DNA from: Lentzea sp. NBRC 102530
GTDB taxonomy: Bacteria > Actinomycetota > Actinomycetes > Mycobacteriales > Pseudonocardiaceae
Length of the DNA: 64,000 nucleotides
Reading direction: 5' to 3'
Assembly (NCBI RefSeq): GCF_030269365.1
Contig: NZ_BSTF01000004.1
Span: 186,001 to 250,000 of the forward strand
Shown here: positions 26,061-35,421 of the stretch, piece by piece
How the letters are laid out: every line of letters starts with the position of its first letter
Position numbering within the stretch: the stretch's first letter is position 1
Position numbers and translations under genes: made by a program
The notes under the pieces: model-generated
Databases searched by the model: none
Seen by the model: only the letters and a program-made list of their open reading frames with translations
What the model was told of the DNA's origin: nothing

Positions 26061-26825
26061 ATGCGAGTCCGAATGACGGGACTGGCCGGAGTCATCGCGA
26101 TTGCCGCACTCCTGGTCGGTGCCGCACCCGCTTCTGCCGCTCCGGGGGACGCCTCGGCCTACGGTGCGAAGCTCAACGTGACGCTGCTCGGCAGCCCCGC
26201 GGTCAACGCGGAGCCGTTCGCCGCAGCCAATGCGAACGGTCCTGTGCAGAACTCGTTCGCAGGCGTCGACCTCACCGGAATCCTCAAGACCGGTGTCATC
26301 AACGCTTCGGCTTCGCGTGACGAGAAGTCCGGCGGTGTGTACTCGCGAGCGAGCACCGCGGACGTCCGGGTCGACCTGCTCTCCAAGGTCACCGGGAAGA
26401 TCTCCGCCGAACTGGTGGAGGCGGAGTGCGCGGCGACCCAGAAGGGTCTGACCGGCAAGGCGAAGCTCGCCGGCGTCAACCTCGGCAAGCTCGGCCAGGT
26501 GAACGCCGACCCGGCGGCCAACACGAAGCTGGACGTCCAGCTCGCCGGCGTCAAGATCGCTGAAGTGATCTTCAACGAGCAGATCAAGAACAACGACGGC
26601 AGCCTGACCGTGAACGCGATCCACATCAAGCTGCTGCAGGGCGTGCTCGGTGGCATCGGCACGGGCGACGTGATCATCTCGTCGGCCACGTGCGGTCCCG
26701 CCGACCTGCCCATCCCGATGGCGTCGGGGGCGGGCCTGTGGATCGGCCTCGGCCTGCTCGGTGTCGTCGCCGCCCCGGTCGGTTTCGTGGCGCTGCGCCG
26801 TCGCGCGTCGCTGAACGCGGCCTGA
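26061..26825 (+). CDS. secreted choice-of-anchor P-type protein, probable exosortase substrate
   Basis: This 254-residue secreted protein has a signal peptide at 1-27 (A-S-A-A-P) and a beta-rich extracellular domain with two Cys (E-C-A-A-T and S-A-T-C-G). The C-terminal sorting tail reads P-I-P-M-A-S-G, a hydrophobic stretch, then R-R-R. The P-x-P-M-A-S-G plus TM plus Arg pattern is the type processed by actinobacterial exosortase P and differs from LPxTG. A strong AAGGAG precedes ATG 26061. Its position divergent from the exosortase gene supports the pairing. The surface function is unknown. Confidence 0.82.
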   Translation: MRVRMTGLAGVIAIAALLVGAAPASAAPGDASAYGAKLNVTLLGSPAVNAEPFAAANANGPVQNSFAGVDLTGILKTGVINASASRDEKSGGVYSRASTADVRVDLLSKVTGKISAELVEAECAATQKGLTGKAKLAGVNLGKLGQVNADPAANTKLDVQLAGVKIAEVIFNEQIKNNDGSLTVNAIHIKLLQGVLGGIGTGDVIISSATCGPADLPIPMASGAGLWIGLGLLGVVAAPVGFVALRRRASLNAA

Positions 26826-26837
26826 GGAGAGCGGCAG

Positions 26838-27029
26838 ATGTACAAGGTCCCCGGTACCGGCGTGGGTGTCGGCACGGGCGTGGGTGCCCTCGCGGTCACC
26901 GGCGCCGACGTGACGTGGTGGATCGTCGCGGGCGTCGTCCTGCTGGCCGTGGGTGCGTTCCTGCTGCACGCCACGAGGAAGCGGCGCCGTGCCGTCCCCG
27001 TCCAGGCCAGACCGAACCGAGCTGGCTGA
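26838..27029 (+). CDS. 63-residue membrane protein with LAVTG motif
   Basis: This small protein has a Gly-rich N-terminus, L-A-V-T-G at residues 18-22, a TM helix (about 27-43) and a basic C-terminus (R-K-R-R-R). That is the layout of a sortase sorting signal but without any signal peptide or mature domain. GGAGAG precedes the ATG, and the gene is 12 bp after the anchored-protein gene, so it is co-transcribed. Similar short LAxTG-like membrane proteins occur in actinobacterial exosortase loci. It may be a structural partner rather than a sortase substrate. Confidence 0.7.
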   Translation: MYKVPGTGVGVGTGVGALAVTGADVTWWIVAGVVLLAVGAFLLHATRKRRRAVPVQARPNRAG

Positions 27030-27105
27030 CATGGTCCGCCCCGGGGGTTGCCCCCGGCCCCCGGGACGGACCTCCCCGGTCGAATGCGAGAAAGAGGACG
27101 CAACG

Positions 27106-28278
27106 GTGAGCAAAGAGGTTCTGCTGGTGGCCGGCACCCGGCCGGAAGCGCTGAAGATCGCCCCGGTCGCCATCGCCCTGCGCGGCCACCCCGGCCTACG
27201 TCCCACGATCGTCCACAGCGGACAGCACTCCGGCATGGTCGAGCAGGCGCTCGGCGCGTTCGACCTGGTGCCGGACATCCGCCTGGACGTCCCCCGCAGC
27301 ACCGGCACGCAGGCCGAACTGGTCTCCCGGCTGCTGCCCGAGTTCGACGCCGTGCTGGAGGAACGCGACCCCGCGGTCACCCTCGTGCAGGGCGACACCA
27401 CGACGACGCTGGCCGCGGCCCTCGCCTCGTTCTGGCGCGGCATCCCCGTGGCGCACCTGGAAGCCGGGCTGCGCACCGGTGACCTCTACGGCCCGTTCCC
27501 CGAGGAGGGGAACCGGCAGATGATCTCCCGCATCACGTCGCTGCACCTCGCGCCGACCGACGACGCGGCGAACGCGCTGGGCGGGGAATCCCTGCCGGAC
27601 AGCCACATCGTCGTCACCGGCAACACCGTCGTGGACGCCGTGCAACGCGTCGCGGCGCTCGACCTGCCCGCACGCAGCCCCGACGTCGTGGCCCTGGAAC
27701 GCACCCTCGACGCCACCGGTGGCCGGCTCATGCTGCTGACCGTGCACCGCCGCGAGTCGTGGGGCCGTCCGCTCATGCGCGTGCTCAACGCCGTGCGCGC
27801 CATCGCCGACCGCCACCCCGACCTGCACGTGCTGATCCCCGCGCACCCGAACCCCGGTGTGCGCGAGCAGGTCGTCTCCTTGCTGGGCGGCCACGAGCGC
27901 GTCGTCATCACCGACCCGCTCGACTACCCGGACCTGGTGCGCGTCCTCAAGCGCGCGTCCCTCGTGCTGACGGACTCCGGTGGCATCCAGGAGGAGGCGC
28001 CCTCGTTCGGCGTGCCCGTCCTGGTGCTGCGCGAGACCACGGAACGCATGCTCGCCGTCGACGCCGGGTGCGCCTGGCTCGTCGGCACCGACACCACCCG
28101 CATCCTCGCCGAGGCGGGCTGGGTGCTCGGCTCCCGGTTGCGGCTCCCGCTGGGGCGCAACCCGTTCGGCGACGGGCGTGCCGCCGTGCGGGTGTGCTCC
28201 GCCCTGGAGAGGCTGGCGGGGCTCCCGACGGCCCTGCCGCGCCGGGAGCCGTTCGCCACCCTGGCCGGAGTCCGCTGA
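27106..28278 (+). CDS. wecB: UDP-N-acetylglucosamine 2-epimerase (non-hydrolysing)
   Basis: This 390-residue WecB/MnaA-type epimerase converts UDP-GlcNAc and UDP-ManNAc. Motifs are G-T-R-P-E-A near the N-terminus, Q-G-D-T-T-T, H-L-E-A-G-L-R, P-E-E-x-N-R-x-M-I, T-V-H-R-R-E-S-W and T-D-S-G-G-I-Q-E-E with the conserved Glu-Glu. GTG 27106 is used, after AAAGAGGA; the longer frame begins inside the previous gene. It probably supplies the sugar nucleotide for the membrane glycosyltransferase of this locus or for a cell-wall polymer. Confidence 0.93.
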   Translation: MSKEVLLVAGTRPEALKIAPVAIALRGHPGLRPTIVHSGQHSGMVEQALGAFDLVPDIRLDVPRSTGTQAELVSRLLPEFDAVLEERDPAVTLVQGDTTTTLAAALASFWRGIPVAHLEAGLRTGDLYGPFPEEGNRQMISRITSLHLAPTDDAANALGGESLPDSHIVVTGNTVVDAVQRVAALDLPARSPDVVALERTLDATGGRLMLLTVHRRESWGRPLMRVLNAVRAIADRHPDLHVLIPAHPNPGVREQVVSLLGGHERVVITDPLDYPDLVRVLKRASLVLTDSGGIQEEAPSFGVPVLVLRETTERMLAVDAGCAWLVGTDTTRILAEAGWVLGSRLRLPLGRNPFGDGRAAVRVCSALERLAGLPTALPRREPFATLAGVR

Positions 28279-28387
28279 AAGGTGTCACTCGGCCAGGTAA
28301 TTGCCTACACGAATGGGTGACATGGGGTGCCGAGGCGTTATCAGCGCACCCCATCACAACCATTATCGGGCCGTGGGAAACGAGGCA

Positions 28388-29065
28388 ATGCGAAAAATGC
28401 GCAAGAGTTCGATCGCAGGCGCGGTGGTCGCGTTGACGCTGGCGACCGCGACCCCCGCGTTCGCCGGCAATCCGCCGGGCACCGCGTCGGCGGGGTCGGC
28501 CGACTTCGCGAAGGCGGGCCAGGCCTACAAGGTCGCACCGCTCGCCGTGTGCGACGTGAACCCGGACGCGGCGGGCACCGTCACCGGGGCGAGCCCGGCC
28601 GTGAGCAGGACCGGTCTCGCGATCGGGGACACCAGTTCCACCTGCACCACCGAGGTGGTCGACCCGGCGCAGTTCCTGACCAAGACCACGTCGGTGGCCA
28701 AGGGCGCGGCGTTCGACCTGTCCGCGCTCGCGAGCCTGCCGGGTCTGAAGAAGGGCCCGCGGCTCAAGATCGGCGAGTGGAGCATCACCTGCACCGCCGA
28801 CGAGAAGGGCACGTCGGCGGGCTGGGAGCTCAAGGCGATGTCCGGCTGGACCGGCCTGCCCAAGGAGATCAAGCCCGGGTACGTGCACGACGTCGTCGCG
28901 AAGGACGGCACCGTGCTCGCCAAGGCCAAGTTCACCGACACGGTGTTCCCGGAGCCGAACGACGGCAGCATCAGCATGACGCTGCTGAAGATCACCTTCG
29001 AACCGTCGTCCGGCTACACCGGCACCGTCACCGTCGGCACGGTGGCCTGCTCGCCGACGCCGTAA
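28388..29065 (+). CDS. secreted protein of exosortase locus, unknown function
   Basis: This 225-residue protein has a Sec signal peptide (cleavage near A-F-A-G at 21-24) and a mature domain with four or more Cys residues (V-C-D-V, S-T-C-T-T, I-T-C-T, A-C-S), probably in disulfides. It ends S-P-T-P with no anchor, so it is released. ATG 28388 is chosen; the upstream in-frame ATG at 28301 would place the signal peptide internally. It is last in the plus-strand exosortase block and converges with pncA. No family recognised. Confidence 0.75.
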   Translation: MRKMRKSSIAGAVVALTLATATPAFAGNPPGTASAGSADFAKAGQAYKVAPLAVCDVNPDAAGTVTGASPAVSRTGLAIGDTSSTCTTEVVDPAQFLTKTTSVAKGAAFDLSALASLPGLKKGPRLKIGEWSITCTADEKGTSAGWELKAMSGWTGLPKEIKPGYVHDVVAKDGTVLAKAKFTDTVFPEPNDGSISMTLLKITFEPSSGYTGTVTVGTVACSPTP

Positions 29066-29068
29066 GGC

Positions 29069-29608
29069 CTAAGAGACCCGGACACCCGCGGCGAGCAGCT
29101 CTTCGACGGCCGCGTCGCGGGTCGTCTGGGCCACGGCCGCCGTCAGGTCCACGAGGACCGTCGTGCGGAACCCGTTGCGGTGCGCGTCCAACGCCGTGGC
29201 GCGCACGCAGTGGTCGGTCGCGATGCCGACGACGTCGACCTCGGTCACGCCCTTGTCCGTCAGCCAGCCCGCGAGGTCGTTCTCCGCCTCGAAACCCGAG
29301 TAGGCGGCGGCGAACCGGCCCTTCGAGAAGACCTGCTCGATGCCGGACACGTCGAGCTCCGGGTGGAACGACGCGCCGGGCGAGCCCGCCACGCAGTGCA
29401 CCGGCCACGAGTCGATGAAGTCCGGCGTCAGCGAGAAGTGCGGGCCGGGGTCGACGTGGTAGTCGCGCGTCGCGACGACGTGGTCGTACGCCGACGTGGC
29501 GATGTGCTGCGAGATGGCCGCCGCCACGGCCGCACCACCGGCCACGGCCAGTGAGCCGCCCTCGCAGAAGTCGTTCTGCACGTCCACGACGATCAGCGCC
29601 TTGGTCAT
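29069..29608 (-). CDS. pncA: nicotinamidase
   Basis: This enzyme hydrolyses nicotinamide to nicotinate in NAD salvage and in many actinobacteria also activates pyrazinamide. It is 179 residues. The catalytic triad Asp9, Lys96 (F-S-K-G-R) and Cys134 (T-D-H-C-V-R-A-T) is present, with metal-binding D49-x-H51 and H57. The ATG lies one base after the pncB stop, so pncB-pncA form one unit supplying nicotinate and then nicotinate mononucleotide. Confidence 0.95.
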   Translation of the reverse strand: MTKALIVVDVQNDFCEGGSLAVAGGAAVAAAISQHIATSAYDHVVATRDYHVDPGPHFSLTPDFIDSWPVHCVAGSPGASFHPELDVSGIEQVFSKGRFAAAYSGFEAENDLAGWLTDKGVTEVDVVGIATDHCVRATALDAHRNGFRTTVLVDLTAAVAQTTRDAAVEELLAAGVRVS

Positions 29609-29609
29609 G

Positions 29610-30893
29610 TCAGCCCTCCAGGTAGATCGTCGGGATCGCGGGCTCGCCGCGCGAGAGCTTGAGGCCCTCCCACGGCACGCTCACCAGCGCCGCCCGCAGG
29701 CGTTCGCGGCTCTGCTCGAGCGAGGGGACCTCGTCGGTCTGCTGCCCGTCGCGCATCAGCGGGAGCTGCACCAGCCTGTCGTACTCGCCGAGCTCGGGTT
29801 GCGCCGAGGCCTGGAACACGACCTCTTCCAGCGCCGTTCCGGTGTCCTTGTGCCGGCGCAGCGCCTTCTTCCAGCCGCCGCGCGACTGCTTCGACGTGCT
29901 GCGCTTCTCGACGTGCCTGCCGTCGACCTCGACCAGCTTGTAGACCATGCCCGCGGTCGGCGCGCCCGAACCGGTGACGACCGACGTGCCGACGCCGTAC
30001 GCGTCCACGGGCTCCGCGCGCAGGGCGGCGATCGCGTACTCGTCGAGGTCGCTCGACACGACGATGCGGGTGTTGCGGGCGCCCAGCGAGTCGAGCTGGT
30101 CGCGGGCCTGCCTCGCCATCACGCCGAGGTCGCCCGAGTCGATGCGGATCGCGCCGAGTTCGGGGCCCGCGACGGCGATGGCCTTCTTGATGCCCTCGGA
30201 GATGTCGTAGGTGTCGACCAGCAAGGTCGTGCCGACGCCGAGCGCCTCGACCTGGCTCGCGAACGCCTCTTCCTCGGTGTCGTGCAGCAACGTGAACGCG
30301 TGCGCGCACGTGCCGGCCGTCGGGATGCCGTGCCGGCGCCCCGCCTCGAGGTTCGAGGTGGCGTGGAAGCCCGCCAGGTAGGCCGCGCGGGCGCACGCCA
30401 CGGCAGCCTCCTCGTGCGTGCGCCGGGAACCCATCTCGATCATGTGACGGCCGTTCGCGGCGGTCACCATGCGGGCGGCGGCGGACGCGATGGCGCTGTC
30501 GTGGTTGAGGATCGAGAGCGCGAGCGTCTCCAGCACGACCCCCTCCGCGAACGACGCCCGGACCGTCAGGACCGGCGATCCGGGGAAGTACAGCTCGCCC
30601 TCGGGGTAGCCGTCGACCTCGCCGGTGAAGCGGTAGTTCGCGAGCCATTCCAAAGTGGAATCGTCGACGACCGCGTTGCGGCGCAGCTGGTCGATCTCCT
30701 CCTCGCCGAAGCGGAAGTCCGCGATCGCGTCCAGCAACCTGTTCACGCCGGCGACCACGCCGTAGCGGCGTCCGTCCGGGAGCCTGCGGGCGAAGACCTC
30801 GAACACGCACGGACGGTCACCAGTGCCGTCACGCAGCGCGGCCGCGAGCATGGTGAGCTCGTAGTGGTCGGTCAGCAACGCGGTCGAGTTCAT
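29610..30893 (-). CDS. pncB: nicotinate phosphoribosyltransferase
   Basis: This enzyme makes nicotinate mononucleotide from nicotinate and PRPP. It is 427 residues from ATG 30893 ([15 protein letters not shown]); a TTG three codons upstream is less likely. Family segments are [17 protein letters not shown] and [10 protein letters not shown]. It is the first gene of the pncB-pncA operon and divergent from clpS, as in mycobacteria. Confidence 0.95.
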   Translation of the reverse strand: MNSTALLTDHYELTMLAAALRDGTGDRPCVFEVFARRLPDGRRYGVVAGVNRLLDAIADFRFGEEEIDQLRRNAVVDDSTLEWLANYRFTGEVDGYPEGELYFPGSPVLTVRASFAEGVVLETLALSILNHDSAIASAAARMVTAANGRHMIEMGSRRTHEEAAVACARAAYLAGFHATSNLEAGRRHGIPTAGTCAHAFTLLHDTEEEAFASQVEALGVGTTLLVDTYDISEGIKKAIAVAGPELGAIRIDSGDLGVMARQARDQLDSLGARNTRIVVSSDLDEYAIAALRAEPVDAYGVGTSVVTGSGAPTAGMVYKLVEVDGRHVEKRSTSKQSRGGWKKALRRHKDTGTALEEVVFQASAQPELGEYDRLVQLPLMRDGQQTDEVPSLEQSRERLRAALVSVPWEGLKLSRGEPAIPTIYLEG

Positions 30894-30972
30894 GGTCACC
30901 AACCCTAAGGTCGCAGGTGGTTTACCCGCACGCGGTCTCCGTCACTGCGGCGAACATGACACCATTGGCGGT

Positions 30973-31272
30973 ATGACCACGCCCGTCGAACAGGAACGGA
31001 CGCAGCCGGAGGCCGTCGGTGAGGAAGTCGCCGCCGAGGACCGACCCTGGCAGACCGTGGTCTGGAACGACCCGGTAAACCTCATGTCCTACGTGACGTA
31101 CGTGTTCCAGAAGCTGTTCGGCTTCAGCAGGGACCATGCGACCAAGCTGATGCTCGACGTGCACCACAAGGGCAAGGCGATCGTGACATCGGGGACCAAG
31201 GACAAGGTGGAGGCCGACGTGGCGAAGCTCCACGCGGCGGGGCTCTGGGCGACCATGCAGCGGTCCTCGTGA
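30973..31272 (+). CDS. clpS: ATP-dependent Clp protease adaptor ClpS
   Basis: This 99-residue adaptor delivers N-degron substrates to ClpC/ClpP. The core is typical: [13 protein letters not shown], then [12 protein letters not shown] flexible acidic N-terminal extension of about 30 residues precedes it. ATG 30973 is used; the upstream frame starts inside the divergent pncB region. The stop overlaps the DUF2017 start by 4 nt, the usual actinobacterial pairing. Confidence 0.95.
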   Translation: MTTPVEQERTQPEAVGEEVAAEDRPWQTVVWNDPVNLMSYVTYVFQKLFGFSRDHATKLMLDVHHKGKAIVTSGTKDKVEADVAKLHAAGLWATMQRSS

Positions 31273-31826
31273 AGAGGTGGATCCGCGACGGTGACGTCGT
31301 CGTCGGCAGGCTGGACCGGCAGGAGGCCGCGGTCGTGCGCGGTCTGGTCAGCCAGATCCAGGACATGCTGATCGCCCGAGCCGAGGAAGCACCGCAGGAC
31401 GAGCTGGCCGAGCTGACCGGCATCAGGACGGGCCCGTCGGAGGCACCCGACGACCCGATCCTCGGCAGGCTGCTGCCCGACTTCCACCGGCTCGACGACG
31501 ACGCGCCCGACCCGGACGAGGTCAACTCGGCCGCGGCGTTGCGCTCACTGCACGAGCCGGAGCTGCTCGACCACAAGACCGGTGCGGCCGAGGTCGTGCT
31601 GGAGACCTGCTCGCCCGACGGCGGGGAGATCCGGCTGTCGATCGCGCAGGCCGAGGCGTGGATGGCGTCCTTGAACGACGTGCGTCTGGCCCTCGGGACG
31701 GCGTTGGACGTCACCGAGGACATGCCGGACGAGCTGCCGCCGGAGGACCCGCGCTCGCCGCACCTCGGCGTGTACCACTGGCTGACCTGGGTGCAGGACA
31801 CGCTGGTCGAAGCGATGATGCCGTGA
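31269..31826 (+). CDS. DUF2017 protein
   Basis: This 185-residue conserved actinobacterial protein of unknown function is encoded directly behind clpS (4-nt GTGA overlap). It is helical and acidic, with [10 protein letters not shown] at the start and [11 protein letters not shown] near the end. Constant co-occurrence with ClpS suggests a role with the Clp adaptor, but none is established. Equivalent to Rv1332 by position. Confidence 0.88.
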   Translation: MKRWIRDGDVVVGRLDRQEAAVVRGLVSQIQDMLIARAEEAPQDELAELTGIRTGPSEAPDDPILGRLLPDFHRLDDDAPDPDEVNSAAALRSLHEPELLDHKTGAAEVVLETCSPDGGEIRLSIAQAEAWMASLNDVRLALGTALDVTEDMPDELPPEDPRSPHLGVYHWLTWVQDTLVEAMMP

Positions 31827-31881
31827 GGTGCACGCACCACCGGGCTGATCCGGGCGGGGCGGCGCGCTCGGGGGACCTGCC

Positions 31882-32793
31882 GTGATTCCCGGCGTTCTCG
31901 TCGGGCACCACCACCGCATCGAGGACGGCTGGGCCACCGGCACGACCGTCGTGCTCGTGCCGGCAGGGGCCGTCGGCGCGGTCGACGGCCGGGGCGGCGC
32001 GCCCGGGACCCGCGAGACCGACCTGCTCGACCCGTCGAACCTGGTCCAGCAGGTGCACGCGGTGTGCCTGTCCGGCGGCTCGGCCTACGGGCTCGCGGCG
32101 GCCGACGGCGTCATGCGCTGGCTCTCCGAACGCTCCATCGGCTTCCAGGTCGGCCCGCAACCGCACCACGTCGTGCCGATCGTGCCCGGCGCGGTGATCT
32201 TCGACCTGCCGATGTCCGAGTGGGGCAACCGGCCGGACCCGTCGTTCGGCCACGCGGCCTGCGAGGCGGCCGCCGAGACGTTCGAACTCGGCTGCGTCGG
32301 CGCCGGTGCCGGGGCGCGCGTCGGGTCGCTCAAGGGCGGTGTCGGCGCCGCTGTGCGGCAGGTCGGTGAGCACAAGATCGGCGCGCTGGCCGTGGTGAAC
32401 GCCGCGGGTGAGGTCGTCGACCGGGCGTCCGGACTGCCGTGGCTGCCGTCGCTGGGGACGAGCGCCGTGGCGTTGCCCGAACGCAAGCCGGACGGCCTCA
32501 ACACCACGATCGGCGTCGTCACCGTCGACGCCGACCTGTCCAAGGCGGAGTGCCGCCGGATCGCGATGGCCGCGCAGGACGGACTGGCCCGCGCCGTGCG
32601 GCCCGCGCACTCGATGTTCGACGGCGACACGGTGTTCGCACTGGCCACGGGGGCCGTACCGCTCGCGGAACCGAGGGTGTTCGCGCTGGACGCGTTGTGC
32701 GCCGCGGCCGCCGAGGTGTTCGCGGAGGCCGTGGTGTCCGGGGCGCGCGAGGCCACGTCGTTGAACGGCGTGACGGCGTTCCGCGACCTCTGA
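31882..32793 (+). CDS. P1-family peptidase (DmpA-like aminopeptidase)
   Basis: This 303-residue member of the P1/DmpA N-terminal nucleophile family cleaves itself before a Ser/Thr and acts on small N-terminal amides. Recognised parts are the starting P-G-V-L-V-G-H-H, the S-G-G-S-A-Y-G-L-A-A-A-D-G-V segment and G-T-T-V-V-L. The start is GTG 31882 after GGGGGA. Position matches Rv1333 between DUF2017 and mec. The physiological substrate is not known. Confidence 0.9.
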   Translation: MIPGVLVGHHHRIEDGWATGTTVVLVPAGAVGAVDGRGGAPGTRETDLLDPSNLVQQVHAVCLSGGSAYGLAAADGVMRWLSERSIGFQVGPQPHHVVPIVPGAVIFDLPMSEWGNRPDPSFGHAACEAAAETFELGCVGAGAGARVGSLKGGVGAAVRQVGEHKIGALAVVNAAGEVVDRASGLPWLPSLGTSAVALPERKPDGLNTTIGVVTVDADLSKAECRRIAMAAQDGLARAVRPAHSMFDGDTVFALATGAVPLAEPRVFALDALCAAAAEVFAEAVVSGAREATSLNGVTAFRDL

Positions 32794-32812
32794 GCCGGGG
32801 TAGCCCTCCGGC

Positions 32813-33109
32813 ATGACCGATGTCGTTGATCAGGCCGCAGCCGTCGTGACCGAGTTCGCCCCGCCCGGTGCGGCGCGCGAGATCCCCGGCCGGGAACTGG
32901 CGGTGGTCGCTCCCGCCGGGTTGTTCGCCGCCTCGTTCCTGGTGCCGCCCGCCGTGGGCAAGGTGCTGATGAAGCTCGGCGTGGCCGCCACCCCGCTGGC
33001 CGCGTGGGCCGAGCTGGCCGCGTGGCGAGGCCTGGACCAGGCCCAGCGACGGAGGGGCGTCGCGTTGCTGGCGCTCTACCTCGTGGTGGTGCTCAGCCGG
33101 CGTCGATGA
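32813..33109 (+). CDS. small membrane protein, unknown function
   Basis: This 98-residue protein has an acidic N-terminus and two hydrophobic stretches (about residues 30-62 and 84-96). The ATG has no clear ribosome site and lies 19 bp after the peptidase gene. Its last 17 bp overlap the convergent SRPBCC gene. No family recognised; the call rests on codon structure, placement and hydrophobicity. Confidence 0.5.
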   Translation: MTDVVDQAAAVVTEFAPPGAAREIPGRELAVVAPAGLFAASFLVPPAVGKVLMKLGVAATPLAAWAELAAWRGLDQAQRRRGVALLALYLVVVLSRRR

Positions 33110-33512
33110 ACGCCTTGAAGCGGTCGAGCCCCTGCTCGGCCCGTTCCCGTGCGGCCCTGGTGATCCGGCCCGCGAAGAGCCGCGACACGCCCGAGAGCCG
33201 CATCTCGTCCGAGTACGTCAGCAACGTCCGGTCGTCGCCCAGCCGGGAGTACCGGTAGCTGACGGTGTGCGTCCGCGCCCGCGACTCGTAGCGGAACGAG
33301 CGTTCGTCGGCGTTGGCGGCCAGCACCGTCTCCTCCAGCCTGCCGTGCCGGTACCGCAGGGTCGCCGTGGCACCGGCCGCGCCCGGCGTCTGGCTGTGCT
33401 GGGTGATGCTCACGAGGTCGGGCTGCCACGCGTGCAGGTGCGCGGGATCGGACGTGAGGACCCGCACCCGTTCGATCGGCCGGTCGAGGACGATCTCCTT
33501 CGTGAAGCGCAT
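33093..33512 (-). CDS. SRPBCC (START-like) family protein
   Basis: This 139-residue SRPBCC/polyketide-cyclase-fold protein begins M-R-F-T-K-E-I-V-L-D-R-P-I-E-R-V-R and ends in a long C-terminal helix (R-E-R-A-E-Q-G-L-D-R-F-K-A-F). This fold binds hydrophobic ligands in a cavity; the ligand is unknown. It is the only minus-strand gene in this stretch and is divergent from mec. Confidence 0.82.
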   Translation of the reverse strand: MRFTKEIVLDRPIERVRVLTSDPAHLHAWQPDLVSITQHSQTPGAAGATATLRYRHGRLEETVLAANADERSFRYESRARTHTVSYRYSRLGDDRTLLTYSDEMRLSGVSRLFAGRITRAARERAEQGLDRFKAFIDAG

Positions 33513-33590
33513 CGCGCCAGGTTAAACCAGGTGCACGCGCCGGTATCTCGCATACCGAGACAACTCCCGCCAGCCCGTAGGATTGGGGAC

Positions 33591-34001
33591 GTGCTGGTGA
33601 TTCGCCGTGACCTGGTGGACGCGATGGTGGCCCACGCGCGCCGCGACCATCCCGACGAGGCGTGCGGGGTGATCGCCGGGCCGTACGGGTCCGACCGCCC
33701 TGAGCGCTTCATCGAGATGGAGAACGCGGAGCGGTCGCCGACGTTCTACCGGTTCGACGCGGCCGAGCAGCTCAAGGTGTGGCGCGAGATGGACGCGAAC
33801 GACGAGGTGCCGGTGGTCATCTACCACTCGCACACCGCGACGGAGGCGTACCCGTCCCGCACCGACATCTCGTTCGCGGGCGAGCCGGAGGCGCACTACG
33901 TGCTGGTCTCCACGCGTGACCCCGACGAGCACGAGCTGAGGTCGTACCGCATCGTCGACGGTGTCGTGACCGAGGAACCGGTCAAGATCATCGAATCCTG
34001 A
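33591..34001 (+). CDS. mec: Mec-type JAMM metalloprotease of cysteine synthesis
   Basis: This zinc JAMM/MPN (M67) protease of 136 residues has Glu23 (P-D-E-A-C-G), His79 and His81 (Y-H-S-H) and Asp92 (S-R-T-D-I). In mycobacteria Mec+ removes the C-terminally attached cysteine from CysO. The following genes here encode CysO and CysM, so the same role is very likely. GTG 33591 is used; the longer open frame upstream is antisense to the SRPBCC gene. Confidence 0.93.
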   Translation: MLVIRRDLVDAMVAHARRDHPDEACGVIAGPYGSDRPERFIEMENAERSPTFYRFDAAEQLKVWREMDANDEVPVVIYHSHTATEAYPSRTDISFAGEPEAHYVLVSTRDPDEHELRSYRIVDGVVTEEPVKIIES

Positions 34002-34025
34002 GTTGCACCCGTTTCCCGGAGGTAG

Positions 34026-35264
<1,239 letters not shown>

Positions 35265-35279
35265 TGGAAGCCTGCTGAC

Positions 35280-35312
35280 TCAGGCGCCCTTCCAGGCCAG
35301 ATCTTCACTCAT
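35280..35312 (-). CDS. possible 10-codon peptide MSEDLAWKGA
   Basis: On the minus strand ATG 35312 (a second ATG lies two codons upstream at 35318) encodes M-S-E-D-L-A-W-K-G-A and a TGA, with GGGGGG six bases before the ATG. It lies between two convergent genes and downstream of a perfect hairpin. It is far below gene-caller limits and may be chance; a leader or signalling peptide is possible. Confidence 0.2.
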   Translation of the reverse strand: MSEDLAWKGA

Positions 35313-35339
35313 GTGCATCCCCCCAGATGCTCGTGCGGT

Positions 35340-35369
35340 CCGGTGAACTGCTTCTTTGTAGTTCACCGG
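35340..35369. terminator. bidirectional hairpin between cysM and LuxR-type gene
   Basis: CCGGTGAACT (35340-35349) pairs perfectly with AGTTCACCGG (35360-35369) around GCTTCTTTGT. It is placed between convergent genes and is probably a shared terminator. Confidence 0.65.
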
Positions 35370-35421
35370 CGTACGGGCGCACATCCGTATAAACCGCAAG
35401 ACTGCCTACGTATGGCGCTCA

